The notes beneath the pieces are model-generated. The model was not told the DNA's origin, searched no databases, and saw only the letters and a program-made list of their open reading frames with translations. A stretch of 35,210 nucleotides of DNA from Rhodoferax sp. (GTDB taxonomy: Bacteria > Pseudomonadota > Gammaproteobacteria > Burkholderiales > Burkholderiaceae_C). Positions 28,418-35,210 of this stretch are shown here, one piece after another. How positions within the stretch are numbered: the first letter of the stretch is position 1; each line of letters starts with the position of its first letter. Made by a program: the position numbers and the translations under genes. The stretch is from positions 1 to 35,210 of the forward strand of contig NZ_JAQTMS010000054.1 of NCBI RefSeq assembly GCF_028714215.1, in the 5' to 3' direction.

Positions 28418-29128
28418 ATGAAGAATGTCTTGCTCTGGATGGCGTTGAGTGTCTGTGCCGGGCACGGCGCGGCGGCCCAGTCGCTTTGCACCAGCGACGG
28501 TCAGGCCGCACCGCTGACCCTGGTCGAGCACTTCATCAGCGCCGACTGCGCGGCCTGCTGGAGCGCCGCGCCAACTGCCCATCCCGGGCCACAGGAACTG
28601 AGCATCGACTGGATCGTACCCAGCGACCAGGGCGACGAAGCGCCCCTGTCGGCGGCGGCCCTGCGCGAGGCACAGACGCGGCTGGCGGCCCTGGGGCGCG
28701 CCAGCCCCGCCAGCTCGACCGTGACCCGCAGCAGGGTACTGAACCGGCCCGGCCTGCAACTGCGGGTGGCGCAGGGCCTGCCCCTGGGCGCCTACCTGGG
28801 CGCCATCATCGAATTCCAGATCAGCGCCAAAGTCCGGCGGCAAGAACCCCTGACGGCCTGGCTGCTGCTGGTGGAGACCGTCCCGGCGGGGGTCGAGGGC
28901 GCGGCGGTGGAAAAGAACCTGGTCCGCAATGTACTGATCTCGAGCTGGGACCGGCCGGATCAGCGCCCGGCAACCGGGCCGGCCCGTTACCGTGAGCTGC
29001 GTCCGCTGAATGTCCCGGAGGGCACCAAGCCGGAGCGGCTGCGCCTGATCGGCTGGGTTCAGGACGCGCGCGGGCAAGTGCTGAGCGCCGCGCAATCGGT
29101 CTGTACCACAGCGATTGAAACTCACTGA
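28418..29128 (+). CDS. Secreted protein with CxxC, possibly thioredoxin-like (DUF1223-like start)
   Basis: A 236-residue protein with a signal peptide (MKNVLLWMALSVCAGHGAAA, cleavage near residue 21). The mature start TLVEHFISADCAACWSAAP has C44-x2-C47 after a beta strand, resembling thioredoxin-fold DUF1223 proteins, which have VELFTSQGCSSCPPAD at that place. The rest (VRRQEPLTAWLLLVET, RYRELRPLNVPEGTKPERLR) shows no motif I know. Function unknown; a periplasmic redox role is possible. It starts 71 bases after xdhB and ends 41 bases before an ECF sigma gene. Confidence 0.65.
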   Translation: MKNVLLWMALSVCAGHGAAAQSLCTSDGQAAPLTLVEHFISADCAACWSAAPTAHPGPQELSIDWIVPSDQGDEAPLSAAALREAQTRLAALGRASPASSTVTRSRVLNRPGLQLRVAQGLPLGAYLGAIIEFQISAKVRRQEPLTAWLLLVETVPAGVEGAAVEKNLVRNVLISSWDRPDQRPATGPARYRELRPLNVPEGTKPERLRLIGWVQDARGQVLSAAQSVCTTAIETH

Positions 29129-29169
29129 CCAGCAAGTCCGGTCGGGCCGATTACACTGCGCAGTCCATC

Positions 29170-29754
29170 ATGAGCGACACCACCCCACCCTCCTTCGAGC
29201 AGCAGTTGCTGGGACAGCGCGACTACCTGCTGCGCTTTGCCCGGCTGCAACTGCGCAACGAAACCTGGGCCGAGGATGCGGTGTCCGAAACCGTGCTGGC
29301 GGCGCTGGCCAAACCGCAATCGTTTGCCAACCGCTCGCAACTCAAGACCTGGCTGGTCGGCATTCTGAAACACAAGGTGATCGACGCGCTGCGGCAGCAC
29401 AGCCGCGAGGTCTGTGGCCTGGAGAGTTCCGAGGACGATGACGCCGATCCGCTGGAATATCTGGGCTTCAAGGCCGACGGGCACTTCCAGCAACAGCCGG
29501 CCGACTGGGGCAACCCCGAGCAGCAGTTGAGCAGCCGCCAGTTTCTGGAAGTGCTGGACGTCTGCGCCAAAAAACTGCCGGCGGTGCAAGGCCGCTTGTT
29601 TTTGATGCGCGAGTGGCTGGAGCTCTCCAGCGAGGAAATCTGTAAGGAATTGAGCCTGACGCCGACCAACCTGTACGTGCAACTGCACCGGGCCCGGCTG
29701 CGCTTGCGCGAGTGCCTTGAACTGAACTGGTTTGCCCAACCGAAAACCACATGA
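29170..29754 (+). CDS. ECF-type RNA polymerase sigma factor
   Basis: A 194-residue sigma-70 family protein with only regions 2 and 4. Region 2 spans about residues 18-80 (YLLRFARLQLRNETWAEDAV ... LKTWLVGILKHKVIDALRQ), and region 4 with its helix-turn-helix about residues 130-185 (LPAVQGRLFLMREWLELSSE ... LTPTNLYVQLHRARLRLREC). The acidic linker SSEDDDADP between them is long. It resembles the Burkholderiales ECF group whose anti-sigma is a tiny zinc-finger protein, and that gene follows with an ATGA overlap. The stimulus is unknown. Confidence 0.9.
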   Translation: MSDTTPPSFEQQLLGQRDYLLRFARLQLRNETWAEDAVSETVLAALAKPQSFANRSQLKTWLVGILKHKVIDALRQHSREVCGLESSEDDDADPLEYLGFKADGHFQQQPADWGNPEQQLSSRQFLEVLDVCAKKLPAVQGRLFLMREWLELSSEEICKELSLTPTNLYVQLHRARLRLRECLELNWFAQPKTT

Positions 29755-29975
29755 CGCCATTTCGCAGAACCTGCCGGCAAGTCACTGCGCTGGTGATTGC
29801 GCGGGAAGACCGCGCGCTGCCGTGGCGCGACCGGCTGGCACTGCGCCTGCACATGGCCGTTTGCGCCGCCTGTCCCACGTTCGAGCGCCAGGTGCTGACG
29901 ATGCGCAACGCCATGCGGCAGTGGCGAAATTACGCGGCTGGCGAGGTCAGCGATGAAGCACCCGACAAGCCCTGA
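29751..29975 (+). CDS. Small zinc-finger anti-sigma factor
   Basis: A 74-residue cytoplasmic protein. The zinc-binding anti-sigma pattern is present: an N-terminal cysteine (CRQVTALVIAREDR) and H-x3-C-x2-C in LHMAVCAACPTF near residues 34-45. There is no membrane segment, so it is a soluble one-domain anti-sigma that may sense redox state or metal through the zinc site. It overlaps the sigma gene by four bases and is overlapped by the AraC-type gene by 23 bases, so the three are translationally coupled. Confidence 0.85.
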   Translation: MTPFRRTCRQVTALVIAREDRALPWRDRLALRLHMAVCAACPTFERQVLTMRNAMRQWRNYAAGEVSDEAPDKP

Positions 29976-30630
29976 GATCCTGGCCAGCGGGATTCGGCGC
30001 TACAGCGGCGAGCGCGCCAGCCATGCGCATGAGCATGTGCAGATCATGTTTGCCTTGCAGGGACGCATGGAGCTGGAGATCGACGGTCATTGCACGTTTG
30101 CCGACAGCTCCTGCGGCATGCTGATCCCGGCCGGTGTCGAACATGGTTTTCTGGCCGCCTCCGAGGTGCGCATGTTCGTGCTCGATGTGCCGCCGCTGCC
30201 CGGTCTCGACCAGCTGCGGCGCTTTGCCGTCACGCCGGCCTGCCGCGCCAGCGTCCGCCAGGCCGATGCCGGCTTGCAGATCGCGCAACTGCTGCAAGCG
30301 CCCCGGGTGCTGACACGCCGCGGCATCGATCTGGCGCAACTCGATGCCGCGCTGGCGGGCCGTTTGCACCAGCCCTGGCCGACCGCGCGCATGGCGCAAC
30401 TTTTTTTCCTCAGCACGCCGCGCTTTCATGCCCGGCTGCTGGAACTGACCGGGCTGACGCCGCAAGCCTATCTTCGGGGGCGCCGGCTGGACCGCGCCGA
30501 ACAGCTGCTGCGCCAGGGCATGGCACTCGACGCCAGCGCACTGCAAGTCGGTTATCAGTCCGCCAGCGCCCTGAGCTTTGCCCTCAAGCGCGAGCGCCAG
30601 TTCAGCACCCGGCAATTGCGCGCGCACTAG
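29953..30630 (+). CDS. AraC-family transcriptional regulator with N-terminal cupin
   Basis: A 225-residue regulator. The N-terminal cupin half includes HAHEHVQIMFALQGRMELEI and CGMLIPAGVEHGF; the C-terminal half has two helix-turn-helix units, ending with ALQVGYQSASALSFALKRER, the conserved second HTH of AraC proteins. The N-terminal HTH (MAQLFFLSTPRFHARLLELT) is recognisable. The gene begins inside the anti-sigma frame. Its TAG stop is formed at the edge of the MITE-like palindrome at 30628-30679. The target genes are not evident; the adjacent EamA exporter is one candidate. Confidence 0.85.
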   Translation: MKHPTSPEILASGIRRYSGERASHAHEHVQIMFALQGRMELEIDGHCTFADSSCGMLIPAGVEHGFLAASEVRMFVLDVPPLPGLDQLRRFAVTPACRASVRQADAGLQIAQLLQAPRVLTRRGIDLAQLDAALAGRLHQPWPTARMAQLFFLSTPRFHARLLELTGLTPQAYLRGRRLDRAEQLLRQGMALDASALQVGYQSASALSFALKRERQFSTRQLRAH

Positions 30631-30679
30631 GGCCTGTTCACACTATTTTTGCGAGTAGAAATAGTGTGAACAGGCCCTA
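30628..30679. mobile_element. 48-bp MITE-like perfect palindrome flanked by TA duplicates
   Basis: Positions 30628-30648 and 30659-30679 are perfect 21-base reverse complements around a 10-base loop. The outermost TA on each side can be read as a target-site duplication, leaving a 48-bp core that begins GGGCCTGTTCACAC and ends GTGTGAACAGGCCC. TA duplication is typical of IS630/Tc1-type transposition. There is no T-run after the stem, so it is a poor intrinsic terminator, although a strong hairpin could still protect an mRNA 3' end. Removing the core and one TA would restore TAA at the present TAG stop of the AraC-type gene. Confidence 0.6.
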
Positions 30680-30736
30680 ACCCAGGTCGAGCGTTGCTCG
30701 AAAGTCGCAGGGGCCTACCGGGCGCATCATGGCGGC

Positions 30737-31627
30737 ATGAAAAACCCGTCGCTCACCGGTGCCGCCATGGGACTGGCGGCCGCTGTCCTGTGGGGCACCA
30801 CCGGCACCGCCCAGACCTTTGCCGCCGCGCAGTCCTCGCCCTATTGGATTGGCGCCTTGCGGCTGGCGATCGCCAGCGTCTTCTTTGCCGGCCTGGTCTT
30901 TTTCGGTCGCGCCGGTCGGGCGCAGGTCGACTCCCGGCTGCGCCGGGCCTGGCCCTGGATCGTGCTGGGCGGCAGCGCCATGGCGGCCTACAACCTGTGC
31001 TTTTTTGCCGGCGTCAAGGCGACCGGCGTCGCCACCGGCACCGCCGTTGCCATCGGCAGCGGACCGGTTTGGGCCGGCCTGCTGCAAGCCCTGATCAGCC
31101 GGCGGCCGCCTGGGCCTCTTTGGTGCCTGGGGACGGCATTGGCGGTCATGGGCATAGGCTTGATGCTGTCGGGCACCGGCAGCGCTACCCGCTTCGATGC
31201 TGTGGGCTTGGCCCTGTGTCTGGCGGCCGGTCTGGCTTACGCCAGCTACACCCTGGTCAGCAAGCATCTGATCGGTATCAGCTCGCCGGTGATGGCAACG
31301 TTTTCCGTTTTCACAACGGCCGCCGTGATTGCGGTGCCGGTTGCGGCGTTGACCGCCGGCACTTTCTCGGCCACCGGTTCGACCTGGCTCATGGTGGCTT
31401 ACCTGGGACTGATCGCGACCGGGATTTCATACCTGCTGTTCAGCCATGCACTGCGCCACGTTTCGGCCGCGACCGGAGTGACTTTTGCGCTGGCCGAGCC
31501 GGTGACTGCTTTTGTGCTGGCCATCCTGGTCGTCGGGGAGCGCCCGATGCCAGCGGCCTTTGGCGGCCTGGCCCTGGTGGTTGCCGGTCTGCTGCTGGTG
31601 GTGTGGATGGAAACCAGAAGGAGCTGA
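30737..31627 (+). CDS. EamA/DMT-family transporter
   Basis: A 296-residue membrane protein made of two EamA repeats, about ten helices. The first repeat opens with AAMGLAAAVLWGTTGTAQTF and the second with AVGLALCLAAGLAYASYTLV; the conserved late segment GVTFALAEPVTAFVLAILVVGERP is at the end of the second repeat. Family members export amino acids and other metabolites. The start at 30737 fits the first helix. It is 58 bases after the MITE-like palindrome. Substrate unknown. Confidence 0.88.
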   Translation: MKNPSLTGAAMGLAAAVLWGTTGTAQTFAAAQSSPYWIGALRLAIASVFFAGLVFFGRAGRAQVDSRLRRAWPWIVLGGSAMAAYNLCFFAGVKATGVATGTAVAIGSGPVWAGLLQALISRRPPGPLWCLGTALAVMGIGLMLSGTGSATRFDAVGLALCLAAGLAYASYTLVSKHLIGISSPVMATFSVFTTAAVIAVPVAALTAGTFSATGSTWLMVAYLGLIATGISYLLFSHALRHVSAATGVTFALAEPVTAFVLAILVVGERPMPAAFGGLALVVAGLLLVVWMETRRS

Positions 31628-31722
31628 GTGGCACTGCGCCGGCACCACCTTGGCGGCTGGGCTAACATGAGTCGGTCGCAAACCTCTGTTTTGTTCCCTC
31701 ATTTTTTTCAACGGAAGACACC

Positions 31723-32469
31723 GTGAACCCAATCGTCCTGATCACTGGCGGCGCGCGCGGCATTGGCGCCGCCACCGCCTTGCTGGCCGCGCAACGCGGT
31801 TACGCCGTGGCCGTCAACTACAGCGCCAACGAAGAGGCGGCGAACGCCGTGGTGCGGCAAATTCGCGCTGGCGGGGGCCAGGCCATTGCCGTGCAAGCCG
31901 ATGTGGCGCTTGAATCCCAGGTGCTGGCGATGTTCGAGGAGATCGACAGCCGGCTGGGGCGTCTGACGGCCCTGGTGAACAACGCCGGTGTCGTGGACAT
32001 GGCGCAGCGCGTCGATGCCATGAGCGTGGCACGCCTGAGGCGCATGTTCGACATCAACGTGCTGGGCAGTTTCTTGTGCGCCCGGGAAGCCGTCAAGCGC
32101 CTGAGCACGCGCCACGGCGGCGCGGGCGGCGCCATCGTCAACGTCTCCAGCGCGGCGGCACGGCTGGGTGGCGCCGGCCAGTACGTGGACTATGCCGCCA
32201 GCAAGGGCGCCATCGACACCTTCACGCTCGGATTGGCGAAAGAAGTGGCGGCGGAAGGCATTCGCGTCAACGCCGTGCGGCCCGGCATCATTGAGACCGA
32301 GATCCATGCCTCGGGCGGCCAGCCGGACCGGGCCAATCAGTTGGCGCCGCTGGTACCCATGCAGCGCGCCGGCAGCGCGCTGGAAGTGGCGCAGGCGATT
32401 GTCTGGCTGCTGTCGGACGAGTCCAGCTACAGCACCGGCGCGCTACTGGACGTGGCGGGCGGCCGCTGA
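31723..32469 (+). CDS. SDR-family oxidoreductase
   Basis: A 248-residue classical short-chain dehydrogenase/reductase. The NAD(P) loop is TGGARGIG at residues 8-15, NNAG at 87-90, and the catalytic set S143/S144, Y158 and K162 (YAASK) is intact. It starts at GTG 31723, with GGAAG ahead of it and no better ATG. Proteins with this TGGARGIGAATALLAA start are often annotated as glucose or sugar dehydrogenase-like; the substrate cannot be assigned. It is convergent with lepB, 22 bases apart, and I see no clear terminator between them. Confidence 0.9.
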   Translation: MNPIVLITGGARGIGAATALLAAQRGYAVAVNYSANEEAANAVVRQIRAGGGQAIAVQADVALESQVLAMFEEIDSRLGRLTALVNNAGVVDMAQRVDAMSVARLRRMFDINVLGSFLCAREAVKRLSTRHGGAGGAIVNVSSAAARLGGAGQYVDYAASKGAIDTFTLGLAKEVAAEGIRVNAVRPGIIETEIHASGGQPDRANQLAPLVPMQRAGSALEVAQAIVWLLSDESSYSTGALLDVAGGR

Positions 32470-32491
32470 ATAGGCCATTGGCGGCGGCGGG

Positions 32492-33160
32492 TCAGCCCAG
32501 CGCTTGACCGAAGCGCTCCCAGCGCGGCCACCAGGCCCCCAGAATATCCACTGACAGCAGCAACCGAACCGCTTTGCCGGTCAGCAGTGGGCGTGGCACC
32601 AGACCGATATAGCGCGAGTCGGCGCTGTTGTCGCGGTTGTCTCCCAGCATCAGGTACTGCCCCTCGGGGACGGTCAGCGCTTGGAAGTTGTCCCGGGCCA
32701 GTACACCGGGCAGCCACTGGATGGTGCGCTGGTTGCCGGCCAATTGCTCCAGGTAGGGTTGGGCCTGCCAGGGCGCATCAAGAGCCGCGCCACCGGCCGG
32801 CGGCGCAACGGCGACATAGCTGGCGCGCTGGCCATTGATGACCAGCTGTTTATCGTGCATGGCGATACGGTCGCCCGGGACGGCAACAATGCGCTTGATC
32901 AGGCGCACACCGTCGCGCGGCGAAGTGAAGGTCACAATGTCGCCGCGTTGCGGATCGCCCAGATGCATCAGCACCCGCTCCGTCAAGGGCAGCTTCAGGT
33001 CGTAAGCCAGGCGATTCACCAGCACCACGTCGCCCTCCAGAATGTTGGGGTGCATGGAGCCCGAGGGGATCGGGTTCCAGTCCGCCACGGCGCTGCGAAA
33101 CAGCCCCAACAACAGCATGAACACCAGGAAACCCCGGTTCTGTCGCAACCAATGTCTCAT
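32492..33160 (-). CDS. lepB: Signal peptidase I
   Basis: Signal peptidase I removes Sec and Tat signal peptides at the outer face of the inner membrane. The catalytic serine S35 is in PIPSGSMHPN and the general base lysine K89 in RLIKRIVAVPGD; the conserved box LMLGDNRDNSADSR follows near the C-terminus. At 222 residues with a single N-terminal membrane segment it is the short, TraF-like or accessory form, unlike the roughly 300-residue housekeeping LepB, so a second copy elsewhere is likely. TGAGGT precedes the start at 33160. It starts 7 bases after the PspC gene stop. Confidence 0.92.
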   Translation of the reverse strand: MRHWLRQNRGFLVFMLLLGLFRSAVADWNPIPSGSMHPNILEGDVVLVNRLAYDLKLPLTERVLMHLGDPQRGDIVTFTSPRDGVRLIKRIVAVPGDRIAMHDKQLVINGQRASYVAVAPPAGGAALDAPWQAQPYLEQLAGNQRTIQWLPGVLARDNFQALTVPEGQYLMLGDNRDNSADSRYIGLVPRPLLTGKAVRLLLSVDILGAWWPRWERFGQALG

Positions 33161-33167
33161 GTTGACC

Positions 33168-33500
33168 TCAGGAAGCGCGCAGCAGCGGCAGGTCGTGCGC
33201 CAGCGGTACAAAGATCCAGAGCGCCAGATAGACCAGCAGCCCAAATCCGGTGCACAGGCTCATGACGAACACGATGCGCCAGATCCAGGCCTGCATGCCG
33301 GTGGCGGCAGCCAGCCCGCCGCAGACGCCGCCCAGCCAACGGTCGGTGGCGGAGCGATGCAAGCCGTTGATGGCCTGCAATACCGGCTCAGTCGGCGGGG
33401 TATTGAGCAGCTTGTTCTTGGCACGCTGGAATTCGTCGGCGCTCAGGCTGGCGCGATCCCGCAGTTGTTCCAGTCGGATCAAATCGTCGGCAATGGACAT
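33168..33500 (-). CDS. PspC-domain protein with N-terminal SHOCT-like segment
   Basis: A 110-residue protein. The N-terminal part (LIRLEQLRDRASLSADEFQR) is a short SHOCT-type oligomerisation motif. The C-terminal part has the PspC signature DRWLGGVCGGLAAATGMQAW followed by one membrane helix. PspC proteins act in the phage-shock envelope stress response in enterobacteria; no other psp gene is nearby. GGAGAAC precedes the start at 33500. It is co-transcribed with lepB, which suggests an envelope role for both. Confidence 0.85.
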   Translation of the reverse strand: MSIADDLIRLEQLRDRASLSADEFQRAKNKLLNTPPTEPVLQAINGLHRSATDRWLGGVCGGLAAATGMQAWIWRIVFVMSLCTGFGLLVYLALWIFVPLAHDLPLLRAS

Positions 33501-33666
33501 GAGGTTCTCCAAAAATGCGGCCTTCCTGACCGCCTGAACCAAAGCTTATGCCAGGCTCCGCAGACGCGACAGCGCCATGCGATGAAGTGCAGAAAGCAGG
33601 CGCCGGAGAGTCAAATCCGACGATGAGTCAGCCGCCAGCCGGACCCTTTGGCCGCCGGCTTGGGTC

Positions 33667-34281
33667 TCACTTTTCGGTCAGCGCAAGGCTCGCGCCGAGG
33701 CCGGCAAAAGTTGCCGCGAAGCCGCGCCGCAGCCAGCTTTGGACGCGCGGCGATTCGATCACTGCTTTGCGGAATAGATGCGCCAGGGAGCCATAAAGCA
33801 CGAACACGACAAACGTCATGACCATGAAGGTGGCGCTCAGCAGCAGCAGCTGGAACAGCGGTTCGGTGCTGCCCGGCTGAACGAATTGCGGCAGGAAAGC
33901 CAGGAAGAAGATGGTCAGCTTGGGATTGAGAATGTTGAGCAGGAAGGCCTTGACGACCAAACCTGTGGCGCTGCTGGTGGAGGGATTTCCGTCCAAGGCG
34001 AAAGCCGACTTGTCACGCCAGGTGGCATAGGCCACGTAGAACAGGTAGGCAACGCCGGCGTACTTGAGTGCCTGAAAGGCCAGCGCGCTGGTGTGCATCA
34101 CGGCGGCCAGACCCAGCACTGTGGCCAGCAGATGCGGCACGATGCCGGCCGTGCACCCCAGTGCCGCAAACACGCTAGCCTTGCGACCCTGAACCAAGCC
34201 GGTGGAGACGGTAAAGATGACCCCGGTGCCAGGGATCAGCACCACAATAAACGAGGTGATCAGGAATTCAGCGCTGAGCAT
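33667..34281 (-). CDS. LysE/RhtB-family amino acid exporter
   Basis: A 204-residue membrane protein with about six helices. The family start is clear: FLITSFIVVLIPGTGVIFTV followed by GLVQGRKASVFAALGCTAGI, and LLNILNPKLTIFFLAFLPQF lies in the middle. RhtB-type proteins export threonine, homoserine or other amino acids. The start at 34281 has AGGAGA-like bases upstream. Bases 33501-33666 between it and the PspC gene hold nothing I recognise. Confidence 0.9.
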   Translation of the reverse strand: MLSAEFLITSFIVVLIPGTGVIFTVSTGLVQGRKASVFAALGCTAGIVPHLLATVLGLAAVMHTSALAFQALKYAGVAYLFYVAYATWRDKSAFALDGNPSTSSATGLVVKAFLLNILNPKLTIFFLAFLPQFVQPGSTEPLFQLLLLSATFMVMTFVVFVLYGSLAHLFRKAVIESPRVQSWLRRGFAATFAGLGASLALTEK

Positions 34282-34376
34282 TGGATGGCTCTCCTTGGCA
34301 ATATCGGTAGCGTGATGGTACCTGCTGACTCATGAAGCCAGCCAGGAAAACGCCAGTTTGACGAGGAGCAGGATGA

Positions 34377-34733
34377 TCAGACTGCCGCCCAGACCATGAC
34401 GGTCCCAGGACGATCTGCTTTTGCATTGGTTTTTGGACGGATGAAAATTTCGACATCCCGATTCAGTAACGTGATGTAGTGCAACAGCCGCTCACTGGAG
34501 AAACGGCTGAGTTTGTAGTTCTTCAACTCCGACACATGAGGTTGCGCAATTCCCAGACGCTTGGCCGCGGCAGCTTGCGTCAACCCTTCGGCTTGCAGCA
34601 AGTCGTTCAGGCGTGTTGCCAACTGCACGCGCAAGCGACGCTCGTCGGGGTCTGACAAACCAAGGTCGGCAAACACGTTGCCGGTACCCATTTCAATCTT
34701 TTCTGCGGTGGCTGCTTTCGCGTCAATGCTCAT
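34377..34733 (-). CDS. HigA-like antitoxin (XRE family)
   Basis: A 118-residue protein with a helix-turn-helix at about residues 44-78 (LLQAEGLTQAAAAKRLGIAQ ... PHVSELKNYKLSRFS), followed by LLHYITLLNRDVEIFIRPK, the usual end of this antitoxin family. It overlaps the toxin gene by 11 bases, with toxin first, the HigBA order. Antitoxins of this kind bind the toxin and repress the shared promoter. That promoter should lie upstream of the toxin gene, where an intron end now sits. Confidence 0.85.
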   Translation of the reverse strand: MSIDAKAATAEKIEMGTGNVFADLGLSDPDERRLRVQLATRLNDLLQAEGLTQAAAAKRLGIAQPHVSELKNYKLSRFSSERLLHYITLLNRDVEIFIRPKTNAKADRPGTVMVWAAV

Positions 34734-35091
34734 GATGGTCCTTGTAATGTTGCTGGGCGAGCTTGAGACGCTCGTGAATCAGGTCAATGTCGCTCTGCGC
34801 GGTTCGAATACCACTTGGTGACTTTTTCTGGAAGCAGTGCAACACGTACACCGCCTTGGCAAAACGCACCGTGTATACCGCCCTGAACGTATCGCCGCGG
34901 TGGTTATCGACCAACTCCAACACACCGGAGCCTTCGCCCTTCCACAGTTTGGCCTGCGGCGGAGTGGAACCGATTTGCACCGCGCCCAGGGCGTAACCAA
35001 AATCATCCACCACCTCGGGCGGCAAGGCCAGCAGATCCTTCTTTGACGATCCAACCCAGTGCAGGGGTTTTTCTGTGGTCTGGCTTGTCAT
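34723..35091 (-). CDS. HigB/RelE-superfamily toxin (Gp49-like)
   Basis: A 122-residue protein matching the phage-derived Gp49-like / HigB group of ribosome-dependent mRNA interferases. Key stretches are HWVGSSKKDLLALPPEV near the start and KLWKGEGSGVLELVDNHRGD plus YVLHCFQKKSPSG in the second half. The reading frame looks intact. The ATG at 35091 has no Shine-Dalgarno sequence, because the bases just upstream belong to the 3' end of a group II intron. The antitoxin gene follows with an 11-base overlap. Confidence 0.85.
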   Translation of the reverse strand: MTSQTTEKPLHWVGSSKKDLLALPPEVVDDFGYALGAVQIGSTPPQAKLWKGEGSGVLELVDNHRGDTFRAVYTVRFAKAVYVLHCFQKKSPSGIRTAQSDIDLIHERLKLAQQHYKDHHEH

Positions 35092-35098
35092 TGGTAGA

Positions 35099-35142
35099 CG
35101 TTGGCTCGCAAAAAGGCCCGAAGGCCGGTTAGAGAGCCAACG
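35099..35142 (-). ncRNA. Group II intron domain VI
   Basis: Nine paired bases, CGTTGGCTC with GAGCCAACG, enclose a second small hairpin GGCC-TTCG-GGCC. Unpaired bases on the 3' side between the two stems would include the branch-point adenosine. It follows domain V by nine bases, the normal linker range. Confidence 0.7.
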
Positions 35143-35151
35143 CCCCCTTTC

Positions 35152-35184
35152 AAACCGTGCATGCGGATTTCCCGCACACGGCTT
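35152..35184 (-). ncRNA. Group II intron domain V
   Basis: The 33-base hairpin has the catalytic AGC near its 5' base, a two-base AU bulge on the 3' strand, and a GAAA-type apical loop closed by GC pairs, all diagnostic of domain V. Both strands of the lower helix pair over nine positions, with G-U pairs. Confidence 0.85.
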
Positions 35185-35210
35185 ACCAGTGGTCTGTCGG
35201 CTCGCAGCAT

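Larger units (their letters stand above)
35090..35210 (-). mobile_element. Group II intron, 3' end (domains V and VI); continues past window
   Basis: Read on the minus strand from the window edge, the sequence shows a group II intron catalytic core. Domain V (35152-35184) begins AAGCCG, holding the AGC triad, and folds as AAGCCGUGU/GCACGGUUU below an AU bulge, with GCGG-GAAAU-CCGC above. Domain VI (35099-35142) has a perfect 9-bp outer stem CGTTGGCTC/GAGCCAACG. The following TCTACCAAT fits the intron 3' end, which ends in A plus a pyrimidine. The end point is either 35090 or 35094. The reverse transcriptase gene, if present, would lie outside the window. A truncated intron copy is also possible. 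Confidence 0.8.

Noticed and set aside
34308..34380. Hydrophobic frame (…LIILLLVKLAFSWLAS) after the antitoxin, considered as the remnant of a membrane protein
   Set aside because: It overlaps the end of the antitoxin out of frame and has no start or longer match; likely chance.

Overview
The window reads as chromosomal DNA of a betaproteobacterium in the order Burkholderiales, most likely a member of the Comamonadaceae (Rhodoferax/Polaromonas-like). This rests on the gene content (str operon, VanZ-type protein beside a thioredoxin-fold ferredoxin, Asp-type HemB, many small ABC importers) and on the high GC content. It is inference from the sequence alone. About 36 protein genes are supported. 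I see no tRNA, rRNA or CRISPR array.

Layout. Positions 1-3620 (minus strand) hold the str operon in the order rpsL, rpsG, fusA, tuf (tuf cut by the window edge), with a recognisable promoter and leader hairpin. Positions 3674-6576 (minus) carry a PBP5-type DD-carboxypeptidase, a [2Fe-2S] protein and a VanZ-like membrane protein with a possible 38-residue ORF in front. The 6452-6881 gap is not empty: its minus strand has a strong promoter, two hairpins and an intrinsic terminator that together look like a roughly 100-nt C-rich small RNA. Positions 6882-11456 (plus) carry hemB, a CorA-type transporter and a three-gene polar amino acid ABC importer, followed by a convergent DsbA-like isomerase.

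Positions 12145-23302 form the most coherent metabolic unit. A XRE-cupin regulator is divergent from a seven-gene run: FAD amine/amino-acid oxidoreductase, M81 (MlrC-like) peptidase, a five-gene oligopeptide ABC importer, and an N-acyl-D-amino-acid deacylase; a GNAT acetyltransferase follows. The shared control region holds a perfect 18-bp inverted repeat made of two TTTGC-N6-GCAAA half-operators. I read this as a regulon for importing and dismantling peptides or N-acylated compounds that contain D-amino acids.

Positions 23328-30630 (plus) hold a small lipoprotein, MarC, a two-subunit xanthine dehydrogenase without an adjacent xdhC, a secreted CxxC protein, and an ECF sigma / zinc-finger anti-sigma / AraC trio in overlapping frames. 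A 48-bp MITE-like palindrome flanked by TA duplicates sits exactly on the AraC stop codon. Positions 30737-34281 hold an EamA transporter, an SDR dehydrogenase, PspC plus signal peptidase I, and a LysE/RhtB exporter.

The right end (34377-35210, minus) is accessory: a HigBA-like toxin-antitoxin pair whose toxin start codon abuts the 3' end (domains V and VI) of a group II intron that continues past the window. This junction, the candidate small RNA and the D-peptide locus with its double operator are the points most worth checking.
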